A stretch of DNA of 64,000 nucleotides, from positions 62,001-126,000 of the forward strand of contig NZ_JAGMUL010000114.1 of NCBI RefSeq assembly GCF_019049285.1, written 5' to 3'. The position numbers and the translations under genes were made by a program. Below are positions 8,066-16,599 of this stretch, one piece after another. This stretch comes from Streptomyces sp. AC550_RSS872 (GTDB taxonomy: Bacteria > Actinomycetota > Actinomycetes > Streptomycetales > Streptomycetaceae). Each line of letters starts with the position of its first letter. The stretch's first letter is position 1. A model generated the notes under the pieces. It was not told where the DNA came from. It searched no databases and worked only from the letters and a program-made list of their open reading frames with translations.

Positions 8066-9102
8066 AGGCCCGCCTGCGCACCGTACGTCTCGAACTCGCC
8101 GAGCCGCTGCGCATCTCCCGCTCCACCATGACCGCCCGCGACGCCGTGTGGCTGGGCGTCGAGCACGACGGGGTGACCGGATACGGCGAGGCCGTCAGCA
8201 GCGTGTACTACGGACTGGACGCCGACACGCTGGTGCGGCTGATCTCCTCGGTCGGCCTGGAACGGTTCGCCGATCCCGACAGCGCCCTCGAGGCCCTGCC
8301 GTCGGCCGCCGTACCGCCCGCCGTCACCGCCGCCGTGGAGTCCGCGCTCCTCGACCTCGTCGGCAAGCAGGCCGGCGTCCCCGTCCACCGCCTCCTCGGC
8401 GCGCAGGCACCGCCCGTGGCCGCCACCGCGCGCACCATCGGCATCACCTCGCCCACCCGCGCGGCCGCCGAGGCCCGCCGGCTGGCCGCGAGCGGCTTCG
8501 AGGTCGTCAAGGTCAAGGCGGGCACCCCCGACCCCGAGGACGACATCGAACGCGTACGGGTCATCCGCGACGCCGCGCCCCGGGTCCGGCTGCTCCTCGA
8601 CCCCAACGGCGCCTGGACCACCGCACAGGCCGCCGCCCTGCTGCCCCGGTTCGCCGGCCTCGGTGTCGAGGCCGTCGAGCAGCCCCTCGCGCCCGGCGAC
8701 CCGGACGCGCTGGGCGCCCTCGCCGAGAAGTCGCCGCTGCCGGTCATCGCCGACGAGGACGCCGTGTCGCTCGACGACGTCCGCCGACTGGCCGGACGCG
8801 TCCACGGCGTCAACGTCAAACTCGCCAAGTGCGGGGGAGTCCGAACCGCCCTGCGTATCGCCGAGTTGATCGAGGGCAGCGGAACAGAGCTGATGCTCGG
8901 CTGCCTCACCGCCAGCACCCTCGGCATCGCACCCGCCGTCCACCTGGCCGACCGGGCCCGCTGGACCGACCTCGACGGACATCTGCTGCTGGCCCACGAC
9001 CCGTGGCGGGGGATAGGCGGCGACGACGGCGTCGTACGCACACATGCCCGTCCCGGTCTGGGAGTCGAGGAGGTGGAGGCCGCCCATGAAGACGTGGCGT
9101 GA
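8062..9102 (+). CDS. Enolase-superfamily epimerase (L-Ala-D/L-Glu / dipeptide epimerase-like)
   Basis: 346 residues, ATGA overlap with the PLP gene. Muconate-lactonising subgroup pattern: catalytic KxK in VVKVKAG (about K150/K152), metal ligands in LLLDPNGAW (D180), VEQPL (E206) and IADEDAV (D231), and the second base lysine in VNVKLAKCGG (K253). Enzymes with this set racemise alpha-carbons, most often of dipeptides. Beside an ATP-grasp ligase this suggests ligation then epimerisation of a dipeptide-like intermediate. It plays the part the amino-acid racemase CntK plays in staphylopine synthesis, but is unrelated to it. Confidence 0.8.
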   Translation: MKARLRTVRLELAEPLRISRSTMTARDAVWLGVEHDGVTGYGEAVSSVYYGLDADTLVRLISSVGLERFADPDSALEALPSAAVPPAVTAAVESALLDLVGKQAGVPVHRLLGAQAPPVAATARTIGITSPTRAAAEARRLAASGFEVVKVKAGTPDPEDDIERVRVIRDAAPRVRLLLDPNGAWTTAQAAALLPRFAGLGVEAVEQPLAPGDPDALGALAEKSPLPVIADEDAVSLDDVRRLAGRVHGVNVKLAKCGGVRTALRIAELIEGSGTELMLGCLTASTLGIAPAVHLADRARWTDLDGHLLLAHDPWRGIGGDDGVVRTHARPGLGVEEVEAAHEDVA

Positions 9103-10348
9103 GATGCGGGCCTTCCCGCTCGCCGTCCAGCTCCTCCTCGTCAACCAGCTGGGCGTCAACACCGGCTTCTACCTCCTCATCCCGTACCTCGCCACCCACC
9201 TCGGCGAGAACCTCGGCATGTCCGCTGCGGTCGTCGGCATCGTGCTCGGCGTGCGCAACCTCAGCCAGCAGGGCCTGTTCATCATCGGCGGCTCGGCGTC
9301 GGACCGGCTCGGGGCGCGGGGCGTCATCATCGCCGGGTGCGCGCTGCGGACCGTCGGCTTCGGGCTGTTCGCGCTGGGCGACGGGTTGCCGGTGCTGCTC
9401 GCCGCCTCCGTGCTCAGCGGGCTCGCGGGGGCACTGTTCAACCCGGCCGTGCGGGCCTATCTCACGCAGGAGGCGGGGGAGCGGAAGGCGGAGGCGTTCG
9501 CGCTGTTCAACGTGTTCGCCACGACCGGCGCGCTCATCGGGCCGCTGCTCGGCAGCGCCCTGCTCCTCGTCGACTTCCGTACGTCCGCGCTGACCGCCGC
9601 CGGGATCTTCGCGGTCCTCACCGTGGCACAGGCCCTCGTGCTGCCCGCGCGCAAGGTCGAGCCCAGCGGCACGGGTGTCCTCGGCGACTGGCGCGAAGTG
9701 CTCGGCAACCGGGCCTTCCTCGCCTTCGCGCTCGCCATGGTCGGCATGTTCACCCTGGAGAACCAGCTCTACCTGCTGCTGCCCGCCGGTGCCCGCGAGG
9801 CCACCGGCTGGGACGGGGCCGCGGGCATCGTCTTCCTCGTCGGTACGGTCGCCAACCTGGCGCTCCAGCTGAGAATCACGCGGGCCCTCAAGTCCCGTGG
9901 CAGCAGGGCGCGTTGGATCGCGGCCGGGCTCGCCTTGATGGGCCTGGCCTTTCTGCCGCCGACGCTGGTGGCGGGTACGGGATCACCCGGCCCGCTCGAC
10001 GCCGCACCCGTGCTGCTCGGCGCACTGCTGCTCTACGTCGGCGTCATGGTCGCCTCGCCGTTCGTCATGGAACTCATCCCGCGCTTCGGCCGCCCCGAGC
10101 TGACCGGCACCTACTTCGGGATCTTCTACGTCGTGTCCGGCATCGCCGCGGCCGTGGGCAACACCGTCGTCGGGTGGGCCATGGACGCGGGGGAGCACGG
10201 CGGCCACGCGTGGCTTCCCTGGGTGTGCTGCGCCGCGTTCGGCCTTGCCTCGGCGGGCGGCGTGGCCCGGCTGCACCGACGCGGGGCGCTGCCGGCGGAT
10301 CCGGCGCCGGTGGCTCCTGCGCCGGCTGAAGAGAGGAGCGCGGCGTGA
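9086..10348 (+). CDS. MFS transporter, probable exporter of the pathway product
   Basis: 420 residues, start ATG 9086 inside the 3' end of the epimerase gene with GAGGAGGTGGAGG just upstream. About 11-12 hydrophobic helices are visible, with an MFS motif-A-like loop (GGSASDRLGARGVI) after helix 2 and the central loop near residue 190-215. The N-terminal half resembles MdtH/DHA1 drug exporters. By analogy with CntE in staphylopine systems, the likely job is export of the finished small molecule. Direction and substrate are inference. Confidence 0.8.
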   Translation: MKTWREMRAFPLAVQLLLVNQLGVNTGFYLLIPYLATHLGENLGMSAAVVGIVLGVRNLSQQGLFIIGGSASDRLGARGVIIAGCALRTVGFGLFALGDGLPVLLAASVLSGLAGALFNPAVRAYLTQEAGERKAEAFALFNVFATTGALIGPLLGSALLLVDFRTSALTAAGIFAVLTVAQALVLPARKVEPSGTGVLGDWREVLGNRAFLAFALAMVGMFTLENQLYLLLPAGAREATGWDGAAGIVFLVGTVANLALQLRITRALKSRGSRARWIAAGLALMGLAFLPPTLVAGTGSPGPLDAAPVLLGALLLYVGVMVASPFVMELIPRFGRPELTGTYFGIFYVVSGIAAAVGNTVVGWAMDAGEHGGHAWLPWVCCAAFGLASAGGVARLHRRGALPADPAPVAPAPAEERSAA

Positions 10349-11484
10349 GCGCGGCTGGTGGAGGAGGAGACGTGGAGCGGGGCTTGCTCACCGAGCGGGC
10401 GGGCGGCGGTCAAGGGGCCGGTGTCGCCAGGGCCGGTGGCCGGGAGTCCAGCGGGGCCGGTGTCGCCGAGTCCGACCTCCGGGAGCCGGGCGGGGCCGGT
10501 GCGGTCGGAGGCGGCGAGTCGATCGCGACGGCCGGCTCGTCGACCGGCGAGGGGCGCGGCGGGAACCTGACGTCGACCGGCCGGGAGGCGGACGGTGCCG
10601 TCGCGGACTCCGAGGCCGGGCCGGGATCAGGGAGCCGGCCTGCGGGCGGGAGCGAAACGACGGGCGGTCTCGGCGTCGGCGCCCCCGTGGGCAGCCGGAA
10701 CCTTCTCACCGACAACCCCGCCCTCTACGAGGCCCGCTTCCCCGACCCCGACCGCCTTGCCGGGCGCTGGGCCGAGGACTGTCTGCGCCGCCATGGTGCC
10801 GGGACGCGGGTCCTGGACATGGGCTGCGGTACCGGCCGCGACGCCGCTCACCTGCATTCCGCCGGCCGGGCGGTGACCGGCGCCGACCTGTCCGAGGCGA
10901 TGCTGGAGCACGCCCGCGTCCACCACCCGGGGCCCACCTACGTCCGGGCCGACCTGCACGGTTTCGCCCCGGGCGACCTGGGCGGGGGCGCCTTCGACGC
11001 GGTCGTCTGCCTGGACAGCTCCCTGCTGTACTGCCACACCAACGACCAGCTCGACGGCTTCCTCACCTCCTGCCGCGAGGCCCTCACAGCGGGCGGGCTG
11101 CTGGTCGCGGAGATGCGCAACGGGGCGTACTTCCTGGGTCGTACGGACCTCCTGGACAGCCCGAAGGTCAACTCCTTCACCTGGCAGGGCACCGCCTACC
11201 GGTCCCGCACCACTCTGACCGTCGACCGCACCGCCCAACTCCTGCGCCGTACCCGCGTATGGACCGCCGACGACGGATCGCCACCCGTCGAACAGCGCTC
11301 CGCCTGGCGGCTGCTGTTCCCGCAGGAGCTGCGCCACTTCCTCGCCGCGCACGGCTTCGAGGTGCTCGAACTGCACGACGGGCCCGGGCCACGCACTGAA
11401 CCTCCGTGGCGGGAGGGCGAGTTGCCCGGCACCACCACCGACGCGGACCGGCTGCACCTCGTCGCCCGCCTGCACACCCTCTGA
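10345..11484 (+). CDS. Class I SAM-dependent methyltransferase with low-complexity N-terminal extension
   Basis: 379 residues if translation starts at the GTG overlapping the MFS stop. Residues ~1-115 are a Gly/Ala/Ser-rich, repeat-like stretch with no domain character (GGGQGAGVARAGG, SSGAGVAE, GAGAVGGGES). The catalytic domain starts near GSRNLLTDNPALYEARFPDP and has SAM motif I (VLDMGCGTGRDAAHL), an acidic strand end (GADLSEAML) and motif IV region (FDAVVCLDSSLLY). An in-frame GTG at 10687 could be the true start of a ~265-residue enzyme. Probably tailors the operon's product by N-, O- or C-methylation. Confidence 0.75.
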   Translation: MSAAGGGGDVERGLLTERAGGGQGAGVARAGGRESSGAGVAESDLREPGGAGAVGGGESIATAGSSTGEGRGGNLTSTGREADGAVADSEAGPGSGSRPAGGSETTGGLGVGAPVGSRNLLTDNPALYEARFPDPDRLAGRWAEDCLRRHGAGTRVLDMGCGTGRDAAHLHSAGRAVTGADLSEAMLEHARVHHPGPTYVRADLHGFAPGDLGGGAFDAVVCLDSSLLYCHTNDQLDGFLTSCREALTAGGLLVAEMRNGAYFLGRTDLLDSPKVNSFTWQGTAYRSRTTLTVDRTAQLLRRTRVWTADDGSPPVEQRSAWRLLFPQELRHFLAAHGFEVLELHDGPGPRTEPPWREGELPGTTTDADRLHLVARLHTL

Positions 11485-11499
11485 CACCAAGGACCAGAC

Positions 11500-13071
11500 A
11501 TGTACGACGAACGTTTCCCCGGCCTGCGCCGACGCGGTTTCCTCGCGGCCACCTCGGGCGCCGCCGCCCTCGCCCTCGTCGGCTGCGCAGGCGGCACGGA
11601 CGACAGGACGCAGAGCACCTCCGGCACTCCCAAGCGCGGCGGACGGCTGCGCGCCGCGTTCGCCGGAGGCGGGGCGAGCGAGACCCTCGACCCGCATCTG
11701 GCCAACCTCTTCGCCGACGTCGCCCGCGCCAAGGCGCTCTACGACAAGCTCGCCGACTACGGCGCCGACCTCTCCGCCCAGCCCCGCCTCGCCGAGAAGT
11801 GGGAGCCCAACAAGACCTTGGACCGCTGGCAGGTGACGCTACGTCAGGCCACGTTCCACGACGGCAAGCCGGTCACCGCCAAGGACGTCCTCTACAGCTA
11901 CCGCCGTATCACCGACCCCGAGCAGGCGTTCCGCGCCAAGGCGTCGCTGGAACCCGTCGACCTCGACGCCAGCCGCGCCACCGGCGAGCGGTCCGTCGAG
12001 TTCGTCCTCAAGCGGCCCACCGCCGAATTCCCCAACATCCTGGCCGCGTTCGGCGCGTACATCGTCCCCGAGAACGCCACCGGCACCGACTTCGACAAGA
12101 AGCCGGTCGGCTCCGGCCCCTTCCGGTTCGTCTCCTTCGCCCCGGGCCGCTCTGCCGTCTTCCGCCGGAACGACGACTACTGGGACGGCGCCCCGCACCT
12201 CGACGAGATCGAGTTCGTCGTCGCCAACGAGGAGTCCGCCCGCGTCAACGCCCTCCTCGGCGGCCAGGTCGAGTACGCCCACGAACTCAACCCGACCACC
12301 GCCCGCGCCCACGAGGCCGGAGGCCAGATCGAGATCGTGCGGCTGCGCAACAGCGCCATGCAGGCGTTCTGCATGAAGACCGACCGGGCGCCGTTCGACG
12401 ACAAGCGGGTCCGCGAGGCCTTCTTCCTCATCGCCGACCGTAAGGAACTCGTCGACGGCGCGCTGTCCGGCGCCGGCGAGATCGGCAACGACCTGTTCGG
12501 CAAGGGCTACGAGTACTACGCCGCCGACCTGCCGCAGCGCGAGCAGGACCTCGACAAGGCCCGCGCCCTGCTGAAGAAGGCCGGCGCCGAGAAGCTCAAG
12601 GTCACCCTGGACACCTCGGCCGTCGCCGCCGGGTTCACCGAGGCCGCCGGCATCTTCCGCGACCAGGCCGCCAAGGCCGGCGTCACGATCGACGTGAAGA
12701 TGGGCAGCAAGGACTCCTACTGGAGCGACATCCTCGACGGCGGCACCCTGTGCTGCTATCGCTCCGGCGCCATGCCCATCGAGGCCCACCTCTCCCAGCG
12801 CCTGCTCACCGACTCGACCACCAACGCCACCAAGTGGCAGCACAAGGACTTCGACGCCCTCTACCAGCAGGCCCAGTCCACCCGCGACAAGACCGAACGG
12901 GCCGCCGTCTACGAGCGCATGCAACGCCGTCTGTACACCGAGGGCGGCTTCCTCATCTGGGGCTTCGCCGACTGGATCATCGGAACGGCCCGCACGGTGA
13001 AGGGAGTTGAGACAAAGGCTCCCGCCAACACCCTGGACTGGGCGCGCTTCGACAAGGTATGGCTGGCGTGA
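11500..13071 (+). CDS. ABC transporter substrate-binding lipoprotein (SBP_bac_5, peptide/nickel type)
   Basis: 523 residues, 15 bp after the methyltransferase. Signal sequence with a twin-arginine-like RRRGF and lipobox LVGC, then a Gly/Thr linker and the cluster-C binding-protein fold: ETLDPHLANLFAD, KWEPNKTLDRWQVTLRQATF, TAKDVLYSYRRI, VGSGPFRFVSF and RNDDYWDGAPHLDEI. Relatives bind oligopeptides, nickel chelates or staphylopine-metal complexes (CntA). It is the receptor of the importer encoded downstream. That its ligand is the product of the upstream enzymes is inference from the operon. Confidence 0.85.
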   Translation: MYDERFPGLRRRGFLAATSGAAALALVGCAGGTDDRTQSTSGTPKRGGRLRAAFAGGGASETLDPHLANLFADVARAKALYDKLADYGADLSAQPRLAEKWEPNKTLDRWQVTLRQATFHDGKPVTAKDVLYSYRRITDPEQAFRAKASLEPVDLDASRATGERSVEFVLKRPTAEFPNILAAFGAYIVPENATGTDFDKKPVGSGPFRFVSFAPGRSAVFRRNDDYWDGAPHLDEIEFVVANEESARVNALLGGQVEYAHELNPTTARAHEAGGQIEIVRLRNSAMQAFCMKTDRAPFDDKRVREAFFLIADRKELVDGALSGAGEIGNDLFGKGYEYYAADLPQREQDLDKARALLKKAGAEKLKVTLDTSAVAAGFTEAAGIFRDQAAKAGVTIDVKMGSKDSYWSDILDGGTLCCYRSGAMPIEAHLSQRLLTDSTTNATKWQHKDFDALYQQAQSTRDKTERAAVYERMQRRLYTEGGFLIWGFADWIIGTARTVKGVETKAPANTLDWARFDKVWLA

Positions 13072-13084
13072 CGACCCGGTTGGG

Positions 13085-13165
13085 CGGCAGCGCCGCCAAG
13101 GGGCGCGGGGCTGTGTCGATAGGCGGCTCCGCCGCGGGGCGCGACCAGCCAGGACGGCGCAGCAC
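13085..13165. repeat. GC-rich dispersed repeat, family B copy 1, inside the operon
   Basis: GGGGCGCGGGGCTGTGTCGA followed by TAGGCGGCTCCGCCGCGGGG and GCGACCAGCC nearly matches a copy at 24815-24900; a shorter relative is at 35578-35625. The inner part (GGCGGCTCCGCCGC) is self-complementary. It separates the binding-protein and first permease genes, which would otherwise be coupled. Confidence 0.65.
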
Positions 13166-13187
13166 TCGCACGACGGCCTGCCGCTCA

Positions 13188-14141
13188 ATGGCGAGTGGGC
13201 GCTCCTTCGTCGTCCGGCGCCTGCTACTCGGCGCAGCCCAAACCATGGCGGTCGTGCTCCTGGTCTTCGCACTCACCGAAGCCCTGCCGGGCGACGCGGC
13301 GGTCGCCCTGGCCGGCGACCAACCGGACCCCGCCCGCATCGCCGCCATCCGCGAGGCGATGGACCTGGACCGTCCGGCGTACGAGCGGCTGGCCGACTGG
13401 GCGGCAGGCCTGCTGCACGGCGACTTCGGCACGTCCCTCGCCTCGGGACGCCCCGTCACCCAGTACATCGCCGACGGCTTCGGCCCCACCCTGCTGCTGG
13501 CCGCGCTCACGCTGGCGCTGCTCGTCCCGCTCGGCTTCGGCCTCGGCGTGCTCGCCGCCCGCCACGAGGGAGGCCTGGTCGACCGGATGGTCAGCTCGGT
13601 CACGCTGGCCGTGTACGCCGTCCCCGAGTTCGCCCTCGGGGTGCTGCTGGTGACGGTCCTCGCCCTGAAACTGGCCTGGCTGCCGCCGACGGCGGTCGGC
13701 TACGGCACCGACCTGCTCGGCCATCCGGCGGCACTCGTCCTGCCGGTGCTGGTCCTGCTGTCCCGACCGGTGTGCTCCCTGTCCCGTCTGGTCCGGGCCG
13801 GCATGGTCGACGCCCTGGCCTCTCCCTACGCCGCCCACGCCCGCCGCTACGGTGTCCCCGGCGCCCGGGTCCGCTACGCCCACGCCCTGCCGAACGCCCT
13901 CGCCCCGGCCGCGCAGCAACTCGCCCGTACCGTCGACTGGTTGCTGTGCGGGGTGATCGTGGTGGAGGCGCTCTTCGTGATCCCGGGCCTGGGGACGGTC
14001 CTGCTCAACGCCGTGGCCGAACGGGACGTACCCGTCGTGCAGGGGCTGGCTGTGGTGTTCGGGGTGCTGACGGTGCTGCTCAACCTCGGGGCCGACCTGG
14101 TGGCGCACCGGCTGACCCCGCGTGCGGGGGTGGCCGCATGA
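13188..14141 (+). CDS. ABC transporter permease (DppB/NikB type)
   Basis: About 317 residues from ATG 13188 (MASGRSFVVRRLLLG). This start puts the basic residues right before transmembrane helix 1, as in the family. In-frame starts at 13059 and 13068 would add ~40 residues encoded by a dispersed repeat. About six transmembrane helices, with the family N-terminal block FALTEALPGDAAVALAGDQP and the permease EAA-like loop near GVPGARVRYAHALPNALAPA. No good ribosome-binding site precedes 13188, so the start is uncertain. Pairs with the NikC-type permease that overlaps its stop. Confidence 0.8.
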   Translation: MASGRSFVVRRLLLGAAQTMAVVLLVFALTEALPGDAAVALAGDQPDPARIAAIREAMDLDRPAYERLADWAAGLLHGDFGTSLASGRPVTQYIADGFGPTLLLAALTLALLVPLGFGLGVLAARHEGGLVDRMVSSVTLAVYAVPEFALGVLLVTVLALKLAWLPPTAVGYGTDLLGHPAALVLPVLVLLSRPVCSLSRLVRAGMVDALASPYAAHARRYGVPGARVRYAHALPNALAPAAQQLARTVDWLLCGVIVVEALFVIPGLGTVLLNAVAERDVPVVQGLAVVFGVLTVLLNLGADLVAHRLTPRAGVAA

Positions 14142-14968
14142 CGGCGTACCGCCGTTTCGCGCTCGGTCTCACCGTCGTGGCCGTGCCCCTCGTCCTCGCC
14201 CTGCTCGGGCCGCTGTTCGTGGGCGATCCCGGCCCCCGGGGCGTCTCGTTCACCCTCGGCGGCGGCCACTGGCTCGGCACCGACTTCGTGGGCCGTGACG
14301 TGTGGCACCAGGTCCTGCTGGGCGGCCGTACGGTCGTCCTGACCGCGCTCGCCGCCACCGCGCTCGCGTATCTCGTCGCCGTCCCGGTCGCGCTCGTCAG
14401 CGCGCTCACCCGCGTGCGCCGGCTGGAGGAACTGCTGATGCGGCCGCTGGACGTGCTGCTCGCCGTACCGTCGCTGCTGCTGATCCTGCTCGTGGCCTCG
14501 GTGTTCTCGCCGGGCGCGGCAGGGCTCGCACTGCTGGTGGCGCTGGTGAACGTGCCCGACGCGGCGCGCATCGTGCGGGCGGCGGCGGGGGAGGCAGCGG
14601 CACGGCCCGCCGTCGAGGCGCTGCGGATGCAGGGGGAGACGTGGTGGCGGATCGCCGTCGGCTATGTCGGCCGGTCGGCGCTGCGCACCCTCGCCGCCGA
14701 CGCCGGGATCCGGCTGACGGGCGTGCTGTACCTGGTGTCGACTGCCGCGTTCCTCGGGGTCGGTGTCGCGCCGGACGCCGCCGACTGGGCGGTCATGGTC
14801 GACCGCAACCGCACCGGTCTGCTGGTGCAGCCCTGGGCCGTGGTGGTGCCCGCGCTGCTGATCGTGGCGCTGACGATGGGGACGAACCTCCTCTTCGACG
14901 CCGCGCTGGAGAAGAAGGCCGTGCCGGGGGCGAAGGCCTCCCGGGAGAAGGAGGGACGACGCCGGTGA
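14138..14968 (+). CDS. ABC transporter permease (DppC/NikC type)
   Basis: 276 residues, ATGA overlap with the first permease. Family features: N-terminal helix, HWLGTDFVGRDVWHQVLLGG (the conserved GTDxxGRDxxxR-like block, with His where Arg is usual), about six helices, and the EAA loop around VEALRMQGETWWRIAVGYV that contacts the ATPase. The C-terminus is basic (KEGRRR). Acts with the NikB-type partner as the membrane channel. Confidence 0.85.
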   Translation: MTAYRRFALGLTVVAVPLVLALLGPLFVGDPGPRGVSFTLGGGHWLGTDFVGRDVWHQVLLGGRTVVLTALAATALAYLVAVPVALVSALTRVRRLEELLMRPLDVLLAVPSLLLILLVASVFSPGAAGLALLVALVNVPDAARIVRAAAGEAAARPAVEALRMQGETWWRIAVGYVGRSALRTLAADAGIRLTGVLYLVSTAAFLGVGVAPDAADWAVMVDRNRTGLLVQPWAVVVPALLIVALTMGTNLLFDAALEKKAVPGAKASREKEGRRR

Positions 14969-16512
14969 GCCGGGCAACTCAGGCGGCGGTCGCCGAGATC
15001 CGCGGCCTGCGTGTCGAGATCGACGGCCGCGCCCTCGTCGACGGCGTGCACCTGCGCGTACCGCCGGGCAAGGTGACCGCCCTGGTCGGTGCCTCGGGCA
15101 GCGGCAAGACCACGACCGGCCTGGCCCTGCTGGGGGAGTATCCGGCCGGCGCGCAGGTCACGGGCGAGGTACGGCCGCCGGGAGACGGTCCGGTGGGGTA
15201 TGTGCCCCAGCACCCGGCGGCCGTCCTCAACCCGGCCCGCCGCGTCCGTGCCCTCCTCGACGACATCGCCCGCCCCCAGGTCCGCCACCTGCCCCGTGCC
15301 GAACGCCGCAAGGCGGCCCGCGCACTGGTCCTGCGGGCCCTGGAGGATGCCCAGCTCCCGGACGCCGAAGCTCTGTTGCGCCGCTATCCGCACCAGCTCT
15401 CCGGCGGCCAGCAGCAACGTGTCGTCCTCGCCCAGGCCCTGCTGCTCGGCGCCCGCGTCATCGTCGCCGACGAACCCACCACCGGCCAGGACGCGTTGAC
15501 CAAGAGCCGTATCGTCGAGCAGCTGGCCGCCGTCGCGGCGCGCGGCATCGCGGTCGTCCTGCTCAGCCACGACCTCGACGTGGTCCACGCGCTCGCCGAC
15601 GAGGTCCTCGTCATGCGCGAGGGCCGGGTCGTGGAGTCGGGCCCGGTGGCACGGCTGTGGACCGCGCCCCGGCACGAGTGGACCCGCCGACTGCTCGACG
15701 AACAGCGCGCGGCACCCAAGGACGGGACGGCCGCCGAGTCCGGCCGACCCCTCCTGGAAGTACGGGAGCTGACCGCCGTACACGACCGGACCGTGGTCCT
15801 GCGCGCCCCGCACCTCGCCCTCCACTCAGGCGAATGCGTGGCCGTCGTCGGCCGTTCCGGCAGCGGCAAGACCACTCTGGCCCGCTGCCTGGCGGGCCTG
15901 CACGGCGACCACGACGGCGAGATCCTCCTCGACGGCAGAGTCCTGCCCCGCAGCCTCCGCCGCCGCGACCGAGCCCAGCTCGCCGCCGTGCAGTACGTCT
16001 TCCAGGACGCCCGCGCCGCCTTCGACGAACACCGGCCCGTGCTGCACCAGGTGGCCCGCACGGCCGTACGCCTGCGCGGCACCGACGAACGGGCGGCCAC
16101 GGCCGAGGCGTTGGCCACCCTGAACCGTCTCGGCCTGCCCGAGCGCCTGGCCCACCGCCGCCCCGGCGAACTCTCCGGCGGCGAACTCCAGCGCGCCGCC
16201 CTCGCCCGGGCGCTGCTCGCCCGCCCCCGGGTGCTGATCTGCGACGAGGTCACCTCCGGCCTGGACACGGTCACCCGGCGGGGCATCCTCGACGTCCTCG
16301 CGGGCCTGGTCGGCGAGGAGGACGACCTCTCCCTCGTCCTCATCACCCACGACCTGGACACCGCGCGACCGGCCCACCGCATCGCCGTACTGGATGCGGG
16401 CGAGATCGTCGAACAGGGGTCGGCGCAAAGGATTCTGACGGCCCCTCAGCACCCGTTCACGATCGCTCTCATGCGGACGACGGGGCGTCTGGAGACCGGC
16501 ACCCGGTTGTGA
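14965..16512 (+). CDS. ABC transporter ATP-binding protein, fused double ATPase (DppD-DppF type)
   Basis: 515 residues from GTG 14965, overlapping the permease stop, with GGAGGG upstream. Two complete nucleotide-binding domains in one chain. Domain 1 (1-~250): Walker A GASGSGKTT, signature LSGGQQQR, Walker B VIVADEPTT, H-loop LLSHDLD. Domain 2 (~260-515): GRSGSGKTT, LSGGELQR, VLICDEVTSG, LITHDLD. Opp/Nik systems usually encode two separate ATPases (CntD and CntF in the staphylopine importer); here they are fused. Last gene of the operon, convergent with the DUF2470 gene. Confidence 0.9.
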   Translation: MSRATQAAVAEIRGLRVEIDGRALVDGVHLRVPPGKVTALVGASGSGKTTTGLALLGEYPAGAQVTGEVRPPGDGPVGYVPQHPAAVLNPARRVRALLDDIARPQVRHLPRAERRKAARALVLRALEDAQLPDAEALLRRYPHQLSGGQQQRVVLAQALLLGARVIVADEPTTGQDALTKSRIVEQLAAVAARGIAVVLLSHDLDVVHALADEVLVMREGRVVESGPVARLWTAPRHEWTRRLLDEQRAAPKDGTAAESGRPLLEVRELTAVHDRTVVLRAPHLALHSGECVAVVGRSGSGKTTLARCLAGLHGDHDGEILLDGRVLPRSLRRRDRAQLAAVQYVFQDARAAFDEHRPVLHQVARTAVRLRGTDERAATAEALATLNRLGLPERLAHRRPGELSGGELQRAALARALLARPRVLICDEVTSGLDTVTRRGILDVLAGLVGEEDDLSLVLITHDLDTARPAHRIAVLDAGEIVEQGSAQRILTAPQHPFTIALMRTTGRLETGTRL

Positions 16513-16599
16513 GAGCCGACCTCCGGGCGGTTCGCGGAGGGGACGGGAAGGCCTCGGCGGGTGGCCCGGAGGCCGGCGGTTTCGGGGGGGCGTCCTCGC

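Noticed and set aside
13007..14137. N-terminal extension of the NikC-type permease frame back to 13007
   Set aside because: The first ~375 codons overlap the NikB-type gene in another frame and are Arg/Gly-rich; the true start is ATG 14138.
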